This document shows positions 11,488-24,330 of a stretch of 64,000 nucleotides of DNA, one piece after another. Both the position numbers and the translations under genes were made by a program. Location of the stretch: the NCBI GenBank assembly GCA_013397455.1, contig VYZB01000326.1:796677-860676 (forward strand). The letters are read 5' to 3'. The notes beneath the pieces are model-generated. The model had not been told where the DNA came from. It saw nothing but the letters and a program-made list of their open reading frames with translations, and made no database searches. The stretch comes from Crotophaga sulcirostris (taxonomy: Eukaryota > Chordata > Aves > Cuculiformes > Crotophagidae). How positions within the stretch are numbered: position 1 is the stretch's first letter; the number at the start of each line of letters is the position of its first letter.

Positions 11488-12034
11488 CTCAAGAGTTAGG
11501 TAAGAGTGAGGGGTCAGCAAACTGGAAGGGGACAAAGTGCTTTGGGGACATCACTGGGAGATGCACACTTGGAAATCCATGTCTCAGATGTCCCTGGCAT
11601 CGCTGGCACCACATTGGAGCATCCTGGGGGGAGACAACCTACTGCTGCCCCAATGCTCTCTGTGACCACCTAATGCAATAACACTCATCACAATAAATAT
11701 TGTTAAAAGGGAAAGCCTCTCTGGAGAATTTAAAACCCAGGCACAGGTGTTTAGGCTGGGCTAACTGAGTGACTCATTCATTAAAGGAAATGCAATTTAA
11801 AATATATTACATTTTTTAAAACACAAAGCATTTTCCCCTCTTTCTGGCCCAAGCCTAGCAGTAGCCAGCATCCCCTCCCTGTGCCTGGAAGGATGTGTTC
11901 TGCTATGGAGGAACACGACACAGACCTTACCCTCTCCCATGCCCTGAATTCTGCTGGCTTTTAAAATCTTCCTTCAGTTCTGCAGAGCTCTGTTATTTTT
12001 TTATTTAAAAAAATAACTAAAAAAGGGAAAGTTG
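11488..12034. other. Unique sequence with AT-rich block
   Basis: No gene is seen. The block at 11690-11825 is AT-rich, with TTTAAAATATATTAC-like sequence and a GTGACTCATTC motif (AP-1-like TGACTCA) near 11770. It could be regulatory, but only composition supports this. Confidence 0.4.
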
Positions 12035-12463
12035 GAGAAAAACTGGAAAAGAGCTACAAGGATAGATTGGGTGTTAAAAAAAAGCTGAGCTGAAGGACAC
12101 TGAGAAACAATTTAGTCTGGGTGGGGGAGAAAAGAGGGAGGTCTGGTTTGATCAAAGGAGAAAATGCCAGGTGATTTCTCCTAGCAGGGACAGACACAGC
12201 AATAACCAACAGCCAAAAGTTAAAGACAGACAAATTACATACAGCACAAATGTTTAGCAGGGAGGGTGATTAACCTTTAAAATCCACTACCAATGGCAGT
12301 CCAGGATTCAGCATCTCCCGAGATCCTTAAATCAACCCTGAACACCTTTTTGGAAGATTTATGTTCGACAAACACAAAATCCTAGGCTCAGGAAAGAGGT
12401 ATCTAATGACTTTCTGGGGCCTGTTTATGTGATCTAAAAGTCCCTTCTGGCCTTAAATTCATT
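12035..12463 (+). mobile_element. Ancient CR1 LINE fragment (group F)
   Basis: This is a strongly diverged relic on the plus strand. AAAGAGCTACAAGGAT is followed by GAGGTCTGGTTTGATC, then GTTAAAGACAGACAAATTAC, GAGGGTGATTAACC and finally GATCTAAAAGTCCCTTCTGG with CCTTAAATTC. This order is that of the 3' end of old CR1 families shared with crocodilians and turtles, not of the young bird groups. No open frame survives, consistent with a pre-avian or early avian age. It ends 146 bp before a younger minus-strand CR1. Confidence 0.8.
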
Positions 12464-12608
12464 GCGTTGCTGCAGCTGATCCTCAATTGATCTTGGGAAG
12501 CAAAATCCTGCATGGCCAACCCTGGAATCAGAATCCAAAAGCTGTCATTGAAGCTGCTCACTGTGTTTCTGCTATCATGATCCCCCCCCCCAATGCCTTG
12601 CCTGAAAA

Positions 12609-13309
12609 TCAAAGAATCAGGGAATGGTTTGGGTTGGAAGGGACCTCAAAGATCATCCAGTTCCACTCCCTTGCCATGGGCAGGGACACCTCCCACTGGA
12701 CAAGGGGGCTCCAAGCCCCATCCAACCTGGCCTTGAACACCTCCAGGGATGGGGCAGCCACCACTGCTCTGGGCAACCTGGGCCAGGGCCTCCCTACCCT
12801 CACAGCAAAACATTTCTTCCTAAGATCTCATCTCCATCTCCCCTCTTTCAGCTGAAAACCATTCCCCCTCATCCTCTCCCTGCACTCCCTGATCAAGAGC
12901 CCCTCCCCAGCTTTCCTGGAGCCTCTTTCAGTACTGGGAGGCTGCTCTAAGGTCTCCCTGGATCCTTCTCTTCCCCAGGCTGAACAACCACAACTCTCTC
13001 AGCCTGTCCTCCTATGGGAGGTTCTCCAGCCCTCTGATCACCTCCATGGCCTCCTCTGGACTCACTCCAACAGCTCCATGTCCTTCCTGTGCTGAGAACT
13101 CCAGAACTGAATGCAAGTGCTCCAGGTGGGGTCTCACAAGTGTGAAGTAGAGCAGCAGAATCCCTTTCCTCTCTCTGTTGGTCACACTTCTGATGCAGCC
13201 CAGGATGCAGCTGGCTTTCTAGGACTGCAAGTGCACAGTGCCAGCACCTGTTGTGCTCCTCACTCACCTGTTCCCCCAAGTCCTTCTCTTCAGGGCTACT
13301 CTCAATCCA
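12609..13309 (-). mobile_element. CR1 LINE, about 700 bp (group A)
   Basis: The plus strand begins TCAGGGAATGGTTTGGGTTGG and continues without a large gap through the 3' UTR and well into ORF2. On the minus strand the last ORF2 segment reads MRVGRPWPRLPRAVVAAPSL. Further upstream the frame is broken by several indels: phrases such as LERVQ-like and CVQ-like sequence fall in different frames. It is one of the two longest young CR1s in the window. It is inactive because it is 5'-truncated and frameshifted. Confidence 0.95.
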
Positions 13310-15819
13310 AAATAAAGCTAAACCAAACACATTAAAGTGGGGAAAAGTTGTAACCAAACCTTCTCCATTTTTGCCTTCTCCTCTTGCCCATTTGCAGTTG
13401 AGAATAAAACACAAAAGGGCAGCTGGCTAGACTGTTCTGGAGAAGTTGCTTCAATTTTGCAAATCCAAACAAGAAACAAATTGACTCAAGCAGCTGCCCT
13501 GGCTTTGCCAGGCACCCAAATACTATTTGCATACGAGCAGCTCCGTGCTGTACAATGTGGACGGGTTACTGTGACAGGTTGTCCTGCTCCTTAGGAAGAA
13601 CAAGCAATGGCTGAAAAAACTTTCGAGCGGTGTAATTGCAACCGTGGTGGAAGTTTTGTGTACACGGACATACTGACAGAGGGAGAAGTCATGCTTCCAG
13701 ACAGCAATATTATTTCAGCACGCATTTTGAGTGCCAGGGTCTGCTGTGGCTCCTTCTCTCTGCCTTTCCCTCCAAGATTCCGTCCTTCATTTGCTCTTGC
13801 CTTGAGCTCTCACGCTCAGTGATTACCAGAAGTCACTGGAGCTTTGTGTAGCTCACCTCACGGTCACCGTGCCGTGCACCATCCAAAGAACACCCAGGGC
13901 TCCTGCACAGCCTACAGACATGACTACAAGGTGGAGGACACCTTGCACAGTCACAGCATTGAGTGAGGAGACTTTTCAATATGAAGCACCAACACACAGG
14001 AACGGTGTGCGGTTCTCACCTGTACATTAAACCAGCGCATACAGAGAGCTTAGCCCAGCATCACCCTCCTCTTTAGATTTCCCTTCACTGCTGATTTATA
14101 TCAGCAATCACTTCTAGCACAGACCTGGTTGCAACCCTCCTTTTTCTCTTTCCGCTTCAAGATGTTGCCCTTCATTTGTTCTGGGTTCATTTGCTCTTCC
14201 AGCAAAGGATTTCCCTGCTCCGCCAGCGTTTAGCGGCAAAGCGCACGGTTCAACCGATGCCTTCTCTCGCACTGGGCTTCCCCCAGGAACATTCCACCTA
14301 TCTCAGCCTCTACCACTGTTGACCCAGGCATGGATTTGCACGCACTGAAGGCGTGCAGCGAGGGGAAATGCAGAGGTTTAGCCTTTGCCTGGCTGGCCTG
14401 CATGGCACAAGCAGTGAGTAAGCAGTAAACTGAAATTCGATGGCTCCTTCGCCTTGCATTGGGGCTGAAATCTCAACAGCGGCGTCTTCCCTCTCCATCA
14501 GTTCCATTAATCCTGGCCAAAGAAGGCCTTTCCCTGCCTCAGGCACACTTCTGCTTGCACTGCCCCTGCCAGAAGCTCTGCTCACCCCCTCTACACTCCC
14601 ACAGCATATTTTATGGGATCCCACCACTCTCATTTCTCAGAGGCTAACACTCCCTCAACATGTTCCTGGCATCTGGAAGCGCTGGAGGAAGACAGGAGTG
14701 ATGTCTTCTCCATCACAATCTAGGAGGGGGCTGCATTTACCCGTGGAAGAGCTGGATGCGGCCCTGAAGTCAGCAGCATCCCTCTGATCCAAGCAAGATC
14801 AGAAATGCTGCTTTTGGAGGGCTACCAATAGATCTGTCATGCTTTGTCCCAAGTTGAAAATTGTTTATCCACAGCTTGACTTCCAGTGAAGTCACAGGCT
14901 GCCTGCAGCGACACCAAAATACTTTTGTCTCTCTGCTACAACTCGGTTATGCACCCATGGTACCCAGAAAAGCTCCAGGAGGCCTCCTAAACACCAGCCA
15001 ATCTAAAGCCCCTTCGGCTGCTGATTCATCCTTTGCCCGGGGAAGCAGCTTTGCTTCCCCATGGGCAGCAGCTCCGATGAAGGAAACCTCAGGCCAAGGC
15101 AATCTGGAAGCGACACCTGACTCCTGCCCAGTTTGAGCAGCTTTCAGGCAGTTTTCTGGCCCTGAAAAATCCAAGCGAGGACCTGGCTGATCCAGTCAGA
15201 GGGAAGAAACCAACACGTCTCCTTGTCCTCATTTTCCCAATGCAGCTCTTGAGCAGGGGGATGAGGTGCTCCTGCAAAGAGACAAAATCCCATCATGGAA
15301 AAAAAAAATCCAAAAACCTGGGAAACTTGGCGATCATCTTGCTGGGAGGAGGTAGGGGAGCCGAGAGCCAGAGCTGCTCGCCGGCCGCCTGCTGAATGTA
15401 CCAAAAGGGGTAAATTAAATGCATTCATCTCACCGCAACTCACAATGGCAACGTTTTTACCCGACACGCAACTTTCTGACAATCAACCTAATTTACTTCA
15501 ATAATAAATGAAAAAAAAAAAAAGGAAAGTTTTCTTTTTTAACAGCAATCAGGGACGAGTGCTGCGGAGCTTTTTTGTGTGATTTTTTTTTCTTTTTTTT
15601 AAAGCAAACTCCATTCAACTCATTCTCTTTAAATAAAATGATTCCTTTATTTATTATTCATTTGAAATACAGAAGGAGGACACAAGAGACTGTGCCAGCA
15701 CAGAATTTGTTTCTGACATCTCTGCAATGGTTTTTTAGGAAGGCAAAATGCAAAGAGCTTAGGGGTTTGGTAGTTTGAGCTCAGTATTTCCATTTCCTCA
15801 GCTTTATGATTTCATTATA
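13310..15819. other. Unique non-coding sequence
   Basis: No repeat or exon was recognised. The segment 15390-15680 is AT-rich, with A13-type and T-rich runs (about 15510-15523 and 15576-15600) and several ATTTATTATTCATT-like motifs. Frames such as 14440-14787 have no domain signature. Confidence 0.5.
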
Positions 15820-16040
15820 GCAAGAAATTTGTTACTGTGAGGGTGGTGAGGCTCTGGCTCAGGTTTCCCAGAGCAGTGGTGGCTGCCCCATACCAGGAGG
15901 TGTTGAAGGCCAGGCTGGATGGGGCTTGGAGCCCCCTGATCCAGTGGGAGGTGTCCCTGCCCATGGCAGGGGGGTGGAACTGGATGGGCTTTAAGGTCTC
16001 TTCCAATCCAAACCATTCCATGATTCTATAATTCTATGAT
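15820..16040 (+). mobile_element. CR1 LINE 3' fragment (group A, plus strand)
   Basis: The plus strand reads ORF2 C-terminus RFPRAVVAAPYQEVLKARL, then the 3' UTR and the tail CATTCCATGATTCTATAATTCTATGAT. The last three 8-mers show the tail microsatellite with one substituted unit. The copy is about 220 bp and 5'-truncated. Confidence 0.95.
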
Positions 16041-19000
16041 GTTGCCCATCATTTTAGTGTCTGCCTCCAAATTTTTGCTAGTTGAACCTGTGTTATTTCC
16101 TCGCTGGCATTCACAAAGATCAGAATTTAAGGGTCCTGCCTATTTATGTGAGACATACAAATGCTTGCAGGGCAACCCCGTGGTTTTCATGCCAAACCAT
16201 GAAGTACAGGTGACTATAATGCCAAGAGAAACTCCAGCTTTGGCTAGGATGTTAGGTGGGGAAACACTCCTTGAGATGCAAAGGATGGAAAGGGAAACTC
16301 CTAAAAGGTTGGCTGTCCCATTGCTTTAAGTATAGCCTTGCACCAGCTGCTGAGAGCATCCCTGCAACTCTGCACTCCAAGTCCCTGTACAGCTGCAGGC
16401 CCATCTCCTTTCAATCCCAACAGGCAGGACTCACCTTCATCCCCCCCGTATATTTTTAATATAAATATATGAGACATACCCGGCGCTCCCTTTGTCAATG
16501 GAGAGAGACCAGCACCTCCAGAGAGCAATTCGTCCAACCAGCCTGTCTGAGAGGAGATAAATGGCCTCTGGAGATGCCTATTTCTCTCCACCGACTAGGA
16601 GGAAGCCCGAGGCAACCAACCCCGACATTGACATCTAACTTTTAGACATAGAAGTCAGAGCAGATTAATCCAACCCATTACTGGGACCTTTAATTTTTGC
16701 TCACTTGATTTACAAGTGCTTGCTCAGCATGTTGATCCCCAATGCCACAACAGAGTGGACCCAAAGAGTCCTTTTCTCCTCTTCCAGCCTTGAATGTGAC
16801 CATCTTTACCCTGCTATGCACCTCACAGTATTAAATACAGATAAAATAAGAATTATCCTCTCTGAAAACTTTCTCTTGGAACTCGAATAAGTGAAAGTGT
16901 TCAATTAACGTGCATTGTTGCCAGATTTTTTAGCGCACTTGGAGACGACAAGCTCTTTCTAAAGGAAGAATGTATCATTATCATCATTTTGTAGATGGGG
17001 AAATGGCTGAGTCATGAATAAAACACAGGTCCAGAGCCATAATCTGCTGCTCTGTCCCTGTGAAATAGAACAAAACCCGCAGCGCACCTTGGTACAACCC
17101 CAGGGGCTCTGCATGATGTCAGCCCCATTTCCCAGGAGGACAGAGACCTGCCTGGATACAGCTGTGCCACATCTGGATTGGTAGGTTTGGTTGGTGCTAT
17201 CCAAGAGGGATGAAAGTGCCCATGATCTGGAGGTGTCTCCTCCGTTTTGGGGAGAGAGGCTCAGAGCATTCACATCCTGGGGTGTGGATGTGAACCTCTC
17301 TGCTTGCAGTGAAAACTGCAGACAACCACGCTCCAATGAGCCCAGTGATCTCATTTGGACAACCCAAGCCCACCTCTTGCAGCATTTCAGCAGTAGGTAG
17401 CAGGGCAATGGCTTTGCCCAGCATAGCAGAGGCTCTGATGCTGCCCACGTGCCCTTTTTGCTACACCTGCAGGCTGGCAGAATCTCGAGGATGGCGTTCA
17501 GCCCTTCCTCACAGCAGCTCACCACACTCCTGTGCAGGATAGACCTTCCTGGAGCTCACACTGCATCAGTCTTGCTTTCTAACTGGGCGCCTCCTGGGGG
17601 CTAATTAGGCACAAGACCCCAATCAGTGCTTGTGGGTACATTTCAAGCTGTCTCCTACGGCCTCCATGAGATGCATCCAGCCCTTGGCTGCTCAGTTTCT
17701 GTTAATTGCAGCTATTCTAGAGGCACAATGGAGCATTTTTTATTCCTCCAGCATTGTGTGCTAGCAGGTGGATCCCATTACTGCCGGCGCCTGGCGATGC
17801 TAATGGCACCGCATCCCTGCCCTCCCAACACCACGGCTCCCGCAGGTGGGAGCCACCAGCTGCAAGGGAGGAGATAGGAGCTTCAGGGAATTGTCCTTTG
17901 CAACAAGCAGAAGCTAGGACATCTCCTGCTTAACACAGACACTGTCTTGCTGACACCTTGCCCGACCTGTTCGCTCAGCTGAAAATTACAGACTAACCTC
18001 TCTCCGGCTGGGAACACACTCTCCTGCTCTCACTGTAATGAAGTCCAGGTCCATAAAGGAAATTTCCAGCATCGTGTTGCAGCCAGGCATGCAGAGATGG
18101 CCCTAAGTGTACACTTAGATCACTTTCCCAGGGTTGGTGTCAATTAAAAGTGGCTACGCTGCACTAGTTTTTCACTCGACGACACTTGCTAAGCCAGGAC
18201 CTAGAGGTGATGGATGCACTGGCTCACCCAAACCACAGAGCAGCCTGGGCCAGGCTTTTGGCTACAGCTCCTCTGGGTTGGATGGGCAGCATGGAGCCTA
18301 AAGTGGTTCCTGGAGGTGGTTGAAAGGTTCATTTTGCTTTTCTTTTTCGAGTGGAGATACCCCCTTTTGACTATTCTGGGAGAAATTTTTACCTTCCCAA
18401 TGAATTTGTGCTCCTTCCTTCTTCCTTGAGGGCATTGCAGCTGAAGGAAGGCAGCAGGAGAGCTCTGCAGGCAACTCGGAGCCTGGAGGTGCAATTGTTT
18501 TCCCTCAAGAGGGAATGGAAAAGCCAGCAATATTGCACTGCAGAGCTGAACAAAAAAGGCATGAGTTGTGGGAGCAACAAAACCCACCAGCTCCCACCTC
18601 CCCTCCTTACATATCTCATCTCACACCCAAGACATCACTCCCTCTCCATCCTTTCCTTGCTCCAGTGTTCCCAACTGCAACCTCCGTCTCTCCCAGCTGC
18701 TCTCTTGCAGAGTGGCCCCCACTAATCTATGCACTGGACCTCCAGCTCGACTATTGATCACTGTTTGTGGGCTCTCTGTAAACTTTGGTTGTAAAGGTTT
18801 CATTAGGCTTCCTCACAGTCATTACATCAAGTAATGGAAAACATCCATCTTCTCCTGCTCCTCGGCAGCAACCAATGGAAATTGGTCCGAAGAGCGTTAA
18901 TCAAGCTATGAAAATCATTGGCGGCTCATTCCCTGATGAAGAGAAACCCTGCTTATGTTCAGAGGCCACAGCATCTCGGGAGGAGCCTGTTTTCCCACAG

Positions 19001-19803
19001 CTGGAGCTCATCACTTGTGTTTCAAGATGAATGAAGGCTTGGCTGCTTGTCTCCTCTCCAAGAACTGCTACGGAGAACCACAGGTCCCACTGCCTAGAGT
19101 ATGGTGCCATCCCAGCCTGCAAGTGAGCAGGGCATCTCCACAAGCTCCAGGGTATCATTCCTCCCTGGGTTACTCCACTTTTCATATTTACACAAGCCCC
19201 AAACCAGACCTTTGCAAAGGAGAGTCAGGTTCCCAACACTCCCCTTGTACCTTGCAGCTGTTTCACCCTGTGCAGCCGGGTGCTAAAGGAACAGGACAGA
19301 AGGGATTCAGGCTCCTCTGGGGCTCACGTGGGGCTGGGGAACTTCTGAAATGAATACTCGGTGTTTAATCAAGGCTAAACCTTCACTGTTACCCTTTTGT
19401 CAAGTGGCAACAAACATCCCCAGCCTTACAGGTGAGCAGGAATCTCAATAACGTCACATTCCAGTACCTCCTCTGTTGCCCTGCTGCAGCCAAACAGCAG
19501 GGAGCCGTCCCTTATTGCAGAGCTCCCACACAGCTTGGGAGAGCCTTCTCTCTCCTAAGGCTCAGTATTGCCTGAGATTAATATTCTTCACAGAGGTTAA
19601 GTCCAGCCACTTGCAACAGCATCTTAAAAAAGATGGGGTTTCCACAAAGATGGTAAAACTGAAAATAATCAAAGTTCCCGCAACAAGAGAAAGCCCAATG
19701 GTTTTTGAAACTGCATCCAACAGCATCGCTACAGATCCTTGACTCATACAGCACCATCTCTCCCAGCACCACCAAGCTCAAGGCTGCATTTCCCAAGGGC
19801 CTT
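16041..19803. other. Unique sequence with one MIR-like piece
   Basis: Aside from the probable MIR at 16970-17062, no repeat or exon is supported. The overlapping frames at 16959-17542 lie on both strands and are mutual shadows. A TTTTTAATATAAATATATGAG stretch near 16452 is merely AT-rich. Confidence 0.5.
16970..17062 (-). repeat. Probable ancient MIR fragment
   Basis: The plus strand shows TTATCATCATTTTGTAGATG then GGGAAATGGCTGAGTCATG. This is the reverse complement of the conserved MIR end (counterpart of the ATTTTACAGATGAGGAAACTGAGGC block). The following AGGTCCAGAGCCATAATCTG also fits the MIR order. Confidence 0.6.
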
Positions 19804-20043
19804 TCATAGAATCATAGAGTTGTTAAGTTTGGAAAAGACCTATAAGCTCATCCAGTTCAACCTCACCATGTCTACTAAACCATGTCCTGAAGTGGCACAT
19901 CTACACATTTTCTGAACCCCTCTAGGGATGAAAACTCCACCACTGCCCTGGGCAACCTCTGCCATTGCTTCACCACTCTTTCAGTAAAGGAATTTTTCCT
20001 AATATCCAATCTAAAAGGCTCTAAATCTGGTGCAACTTGAGGC
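19804..20043 (-). mobile_element. CR1 LINE 3' fragment (group C)
   Basis: The plus strand starts TCATAGAATCATAGAG, a clear double tail unit. The minus strand encodes [15 protein letters not shown] and [17 protein letters not shown] from the ORF2 C-terminus. The 3' UTR block TCTACTAAACCATGTCC is shared with the copy at 36961. About 240 bp, 5'-truncated. Confidence 0.95.
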
Positions 20044-20942
20044 TTCCAACTACAGCAAAGCAGGTTTGGATGTGAGAAACCACCAGCCCAACCCAAGCTC
20101 AACAAAGCATGAAGAGATTCAAACATGTTTTGCCCTGTGGCAGGTTGCAATTGTTTAGGGAGGAGCAGATTTGAGACTCAACAGCAGCCTCTAGTTTCAA
20201 AGGCCAGTACTGTTCTTGCCCCTGGACCCTCCCCAGAATGATGGGATGTTTGCTGACCCCAAAAGTTGTTGCAGTTCTGTTGGAAGCAAAGCACCTTTTT
20301 TGTAACAGTCCTTCCATGTTATTTTAGCAGCTGCTGTCTTACAGACTGCTGGAGTAAGAGATTAATGCTTTAATTATACCATCTGAAAGCTGGGAGGCTG
20401 AGCTTTCGAATGGTATACAGCACTGACTTCTGGCACTGGTGGATCTTGAGGGAGTACACACTAAAATCAAGCTGGAATCCAAGTGCAGAATAAAAGTGGA
20501 AAAAGAAGTAAGACAGTAATCAGAATAATGTGCTTTTAATGCCCAATATCTCACAACCAGCTGGGGCTAGAAATTAAAACTTCATGCTTGTTGCAAGTAG
20601 GGAATCCTGTCTTGCAAAGACTTAATCTCTCCATCTCCAGCCCTGGTCTTGCAGGAGGTATCAGATGATAAAGCTGTCTCCATTGGTGCTCTGGAGCACA
20701 TCTGTAAGCATCTGTTCATCCTCATTCCCCGCCCAGACAGTCCAGGTCTATGTCCAACTGCTTCTGTATCCCCTGCCTGTCCTTGGTCACGGCCGGCAGC
20801 GTGACAGCAGGCTACTCCATCCCTACCATGTACAAGGAGGACAACCAAGCTGGATGCCCTCATTTTTCACCAGTAATGTCTCCATCGCACGTGGCAGCTC
20901 TGGTGCTGGCTGATGGCGCAGCTGGAGCATAACCAAGGCTGG

Positions 20943-20976
20943 TTCTGCATCCCTGCCACTTCTGCATCCCTGCCGT
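20943..20976. repeat. 17-bp tandem duplication
   Basis: TTCTGCATCCCTGCCAC at 20943-20959 is followed directly by TTCTGCATCCCTGCCGT at 20960-20976, with two differences. It sits at the upstream edge of the polypyrimidine tract. Confidence 0.9.
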
Positions 20977-21146
20977 TTTCCTCTCCATTTTCCTCCTCTC
21001 TTCTTCCACTCCTCATTTTTCTCCTCTCTTCTTCCACTTCTCATTTTTCTCCCTCTGCCTTCACTCTCTCACCACCTCCTAACCTATTTTTCTCTCCTCT
21101 CCCCCTTCTCCACCGTCCCTCTCTCTGCTCCCCCTCCTTCCTACTT
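20977..21146. repeat. Polypyrimidine tract with 28-bp tandem units
   Basis: About 170 bp of the plus strand are almost all C and T. Two units of about 28 bp (20988-21015 and 21016-21043, each with CTCCTCTCTTCTTCCACT) are followed by a partial third. Such tracts can adopt unusual structures. Here the tract is simply a diverged minisatellite in non-coding DNA. Confidence 0.85.
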
Positions 21147-22827
21147 AGGAGGAGATCAATGTACTGGGAATGCTGACTAGGGAATTAAATCCAGCCAGCC
21201 TGTCTCTTTGAGAGACCTCTCACTAATCAGCTTGGATGGCTTCCTATTCCCCCCCCTCCACTCGACAGAGAACCTGCGATGAATTCGTCCATCCCTGGTT
21301 CTTGTCAGCCTGCACACAAGGAGGCAAATGTCTCTCTCATCTGCTCTGCACTCGGCTTTCTTCTCCGTTTTTGTATCAAGTAGGTTGGAGGCAATAGCAG
21401 GACTACCTTGTCTGCTTCTATTTTCTGGCTAAGCTGTGATCTCGACTGGAACACGGTCTGTGAGCCAGTAATTCCTTCCCCTCAGCTGTGGGGTCCGTCT
21501 GTAGCAAGTGGGGCTTCTGTGTTTTGCCACTTCTTTTCTCAGAGCACAGCTGAGAAGGAGAATGGTGCAAATCGGGCTTTTCAGAGCCCCATTTATCTTC
21601 CTCCACATCTTTCATCCGAGGAGTTTTACAGGAATTATGCTTATGGATGCGGTGCCGTTCCTGCCACGCTTGGAGCTGCCCTTCGCCTTGCCCTGTGGGA
21701 AGGGATGCTCAGGCAGAGGCACTGAGGATGGAAACCAGGCAGCTCAGCTCATGCAACCCCATCACACATAGCTCTCCAACCCCAGTCCCAAAATGCAGCC
21801 AGTTCTGCCTTCATGGCTAAAGCCAGCCCAGGTTTCCATCACATGGGGTTTTCAGCTACTCTGAGATCCTCTTGCTTGCCCCCAGCCCACGGCTGACAAC
21901 TCCCTCTGCCTCTCCCATCTATTTGTTTTCAGCAAGTTCTGAAAAGGTTCGGTTGGGAAATGTCAAAATGCTTCTTTTTGACATTTTTGCTGCCTGGTGT
22001 TCTTGAACTGCAGTGTTTAACTTGGGCTTTCAGGGCTGAATCGAAACATCAGCTCGGCACAGGTCAGGATTCAGTTCCTGCAATGCAGCACCAGGAGAGG
22101 CATGGATGTGCAGTGGGAGATTGGGAGCTTGAGCTGGGAACCTGGCCCATGGGAGATGTGATCCCAAATATGATCCCTTGGGCACTGCAGATGGATAAGG
22201 ACATTAATATTCTACTAAGAGAAAACTTTTGGCTTGCTTTGATGAAGAAAAACACCAATTTTGGTCGCCCAAAGCCAGCTACAAAGATCTCACTAGAGCC
22301 CTCTGAGCATAAAAATAAGGGGGGGGGACCAAGTCCTCATAAAAATAATTAAAAACAAAAGTCAATTTTGTAGCATTTACATGTTCCTCAAACAGGCAGT
22401 CCCATGAGCAGCAAAACTAATGAAGCCTGGCTGCCTATGGATCGGTGTCTCACGGCTCAATTCTCTGATGCCTAATGAGGTGCAAGCTCTGATCAAAGTT
22501 TTTCCTCATCATTGGGGAATTCATAACAATGCACTCATCTGGGGATCCTCCAAGGCTCTGGTAAAGGATGAGCTCATGCTGCTGCCTCTCCTTCTGCAAC
22601 GGCTTTCACGGGGTGTTTTCTCCACTCCCTACCACACTGCCTACACCAAACTTGCTACTTTTGGCCCCAATTTGGTTGAAAAGACTCAAAAGTATCACAA
22701 ACTCATGCAGAGCCCCACGGGAGGCACTTCCACAGAGATTCAGTTGCAAAGAGCTTTCCAGAGACTTTCCAACCTATGTTGCTGCCAACAAGATGGGCAC
22801 TTGAGGCATTTGCACAAGATGGAACAG

Positions 22828-23085
22828 TGATAGAATCATAGGATGTCCTGAGTTGGAAGGGATCCACAAGCATCATCGAGTCCAGCTCCTGTCCTTGCAC
22901 AGGACAACCCCAACATTCACACTGTGTGGCTGAGAGCATTGGCCAAATGCTTCTGGAATACTGGCTTGGCACCATGACTGGTACCCTGGGGAGCTGTTCC
23001 AGTGCTCCACCACCCTCTGGGTGAAGAACCTTTTCCTAACGTCCAACCTAATCCTCTCCCAGCACAGCTTCCTGCCATTCCTTCA
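22828..23085 (-). mobile_element. CR1 LINE 3' fragment (group D)
   Basis: The plus strand begins TGATAGAATCATAGGATG. It continues through AGTCCAGCTCCTGTCC, AACATTCACACTGTGTGG, AATGCTTCTGGAATACTGG and the GAACCTTTTCCTAACGTCC block that marks the end of ORF2. It is the longest of the three group D copies. Confidence 0.95.
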
Positions 23086-24330
23086 GGAATGTTGCAGGCA
23101 GCAGAAGAGTCCTCTCCGAACGAAAAAAAAAAAAACATCTCCCCACCACAGACACAGCATTTGCATCACCACCTTTCTCCCCTAGGAGCCACATGCAGTA
23201 GGAAAGCTGTAGACGTAGAGAGGACACGGAAAATGATTTGAGGTGTGTGGGTGGAGAAGATATAAGTTACACCAGAGAAGAGGTGTTGTTTGGTCCAAAG
23301 GGAGGCAGACGAGGAGCGGAAGGAGCTCACCAGCTGCTGGTCCTTTATTGTAACAGAGGAACATGACTGATGCAGAAGTAATTTTCTTGCATGGCTGCCT
23401 GCGCAGGATGCAAACTGTACACCAACATGTGTATGACTACGCCTGTGCACTTAAACATGCATGCAAACAAGCTCTGCTCCTCCAAAGTCTCCCATAGGCT
23501 CATCTCTGCATCTAAATGAAGCAAATCAGTGTTTACCAGCATTTCTGGAGCTCGCTGACAGCCAAAATAAAAGATTTCTGCTTCTGAGGCCCCTCCTAGG
23601 ATTTAAATTTCGAGTACTGGTTGTTTAATCAACCTTTTCAGTCACTCACAAAGATTTAAACCAGCGATGTCTAGAGACAAGGGGGTCCAAGCAAGGCAGG
23701 ACATACCATACCTTGGTGTGTCCCTGCTGTGACCAAGGCTGATGGGTTGAAGCTGAGTCTTTGCAAGTGTTAATACAACAGGGTGAACCCCAGCAGACTA
23801 AGGGAGGATGCAAAGGGTGTGGAAACAGGGCATTTTCCCACCCACAGCCCTGGCTTTGTTACACCAGTTCTCCCTTTACCTTCCCAGCCTTTGACAATGT
23901 GGAAATGCAACTCCTTGTTTCACCTTTCCCTCTGAATTCAGCTCACAGGGATATTGCTCTGGCATCACTCGAGCACTGGGGATTTTGCTCTGGGGTTCCC
24001 TTGCACGATGTTCCCTGCGTGCACATGGCTTATGGCAATTTACTCCAAATAAGCCAAACTGATTAGAACATAAGATTTCTGGTACTGCTGCATCTGCGAC
24101 AGCAGCAGTGGCCAGCCAGGATCTGTCACTTGGGACACAGGATCACCTTGTTGCACTCATGCCTAGCAAAGCCCTGACCAGCCCCAGCACAAGAAGCAGT
24201 GATGTCCAATCGTGCAATGCCACCTGTAAACCAGCTGGTGTTGTATTAGCAGCCAGACTGCACACTAAGCCTGAGCACCTGTGCAGAGACCTGCATTGCC
24301 CACCTGGATGCAGCTGTTCAGGTTTAGGAG
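23086..24330. other. Unique non-coding sequence
   Basis: It has a run of 13 A near 23123-23135 and otherwise no repeat or exon that I can name. The overlapping minus-strand frames at 23166-23450 are not supported. Confidence 0.5.

Larger units (their letters stand above)
20044..22827. other. Unique sequence with tandem and polypyrimidine repeats
   Basis: It contains a 17-bp and a 28-bp tandem duplication and a polypyrimidine tract at about 20977-21146, all listed separately. A run of nine G lies at about 22319-22327. No exon is supported. Confidence 0.5.
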
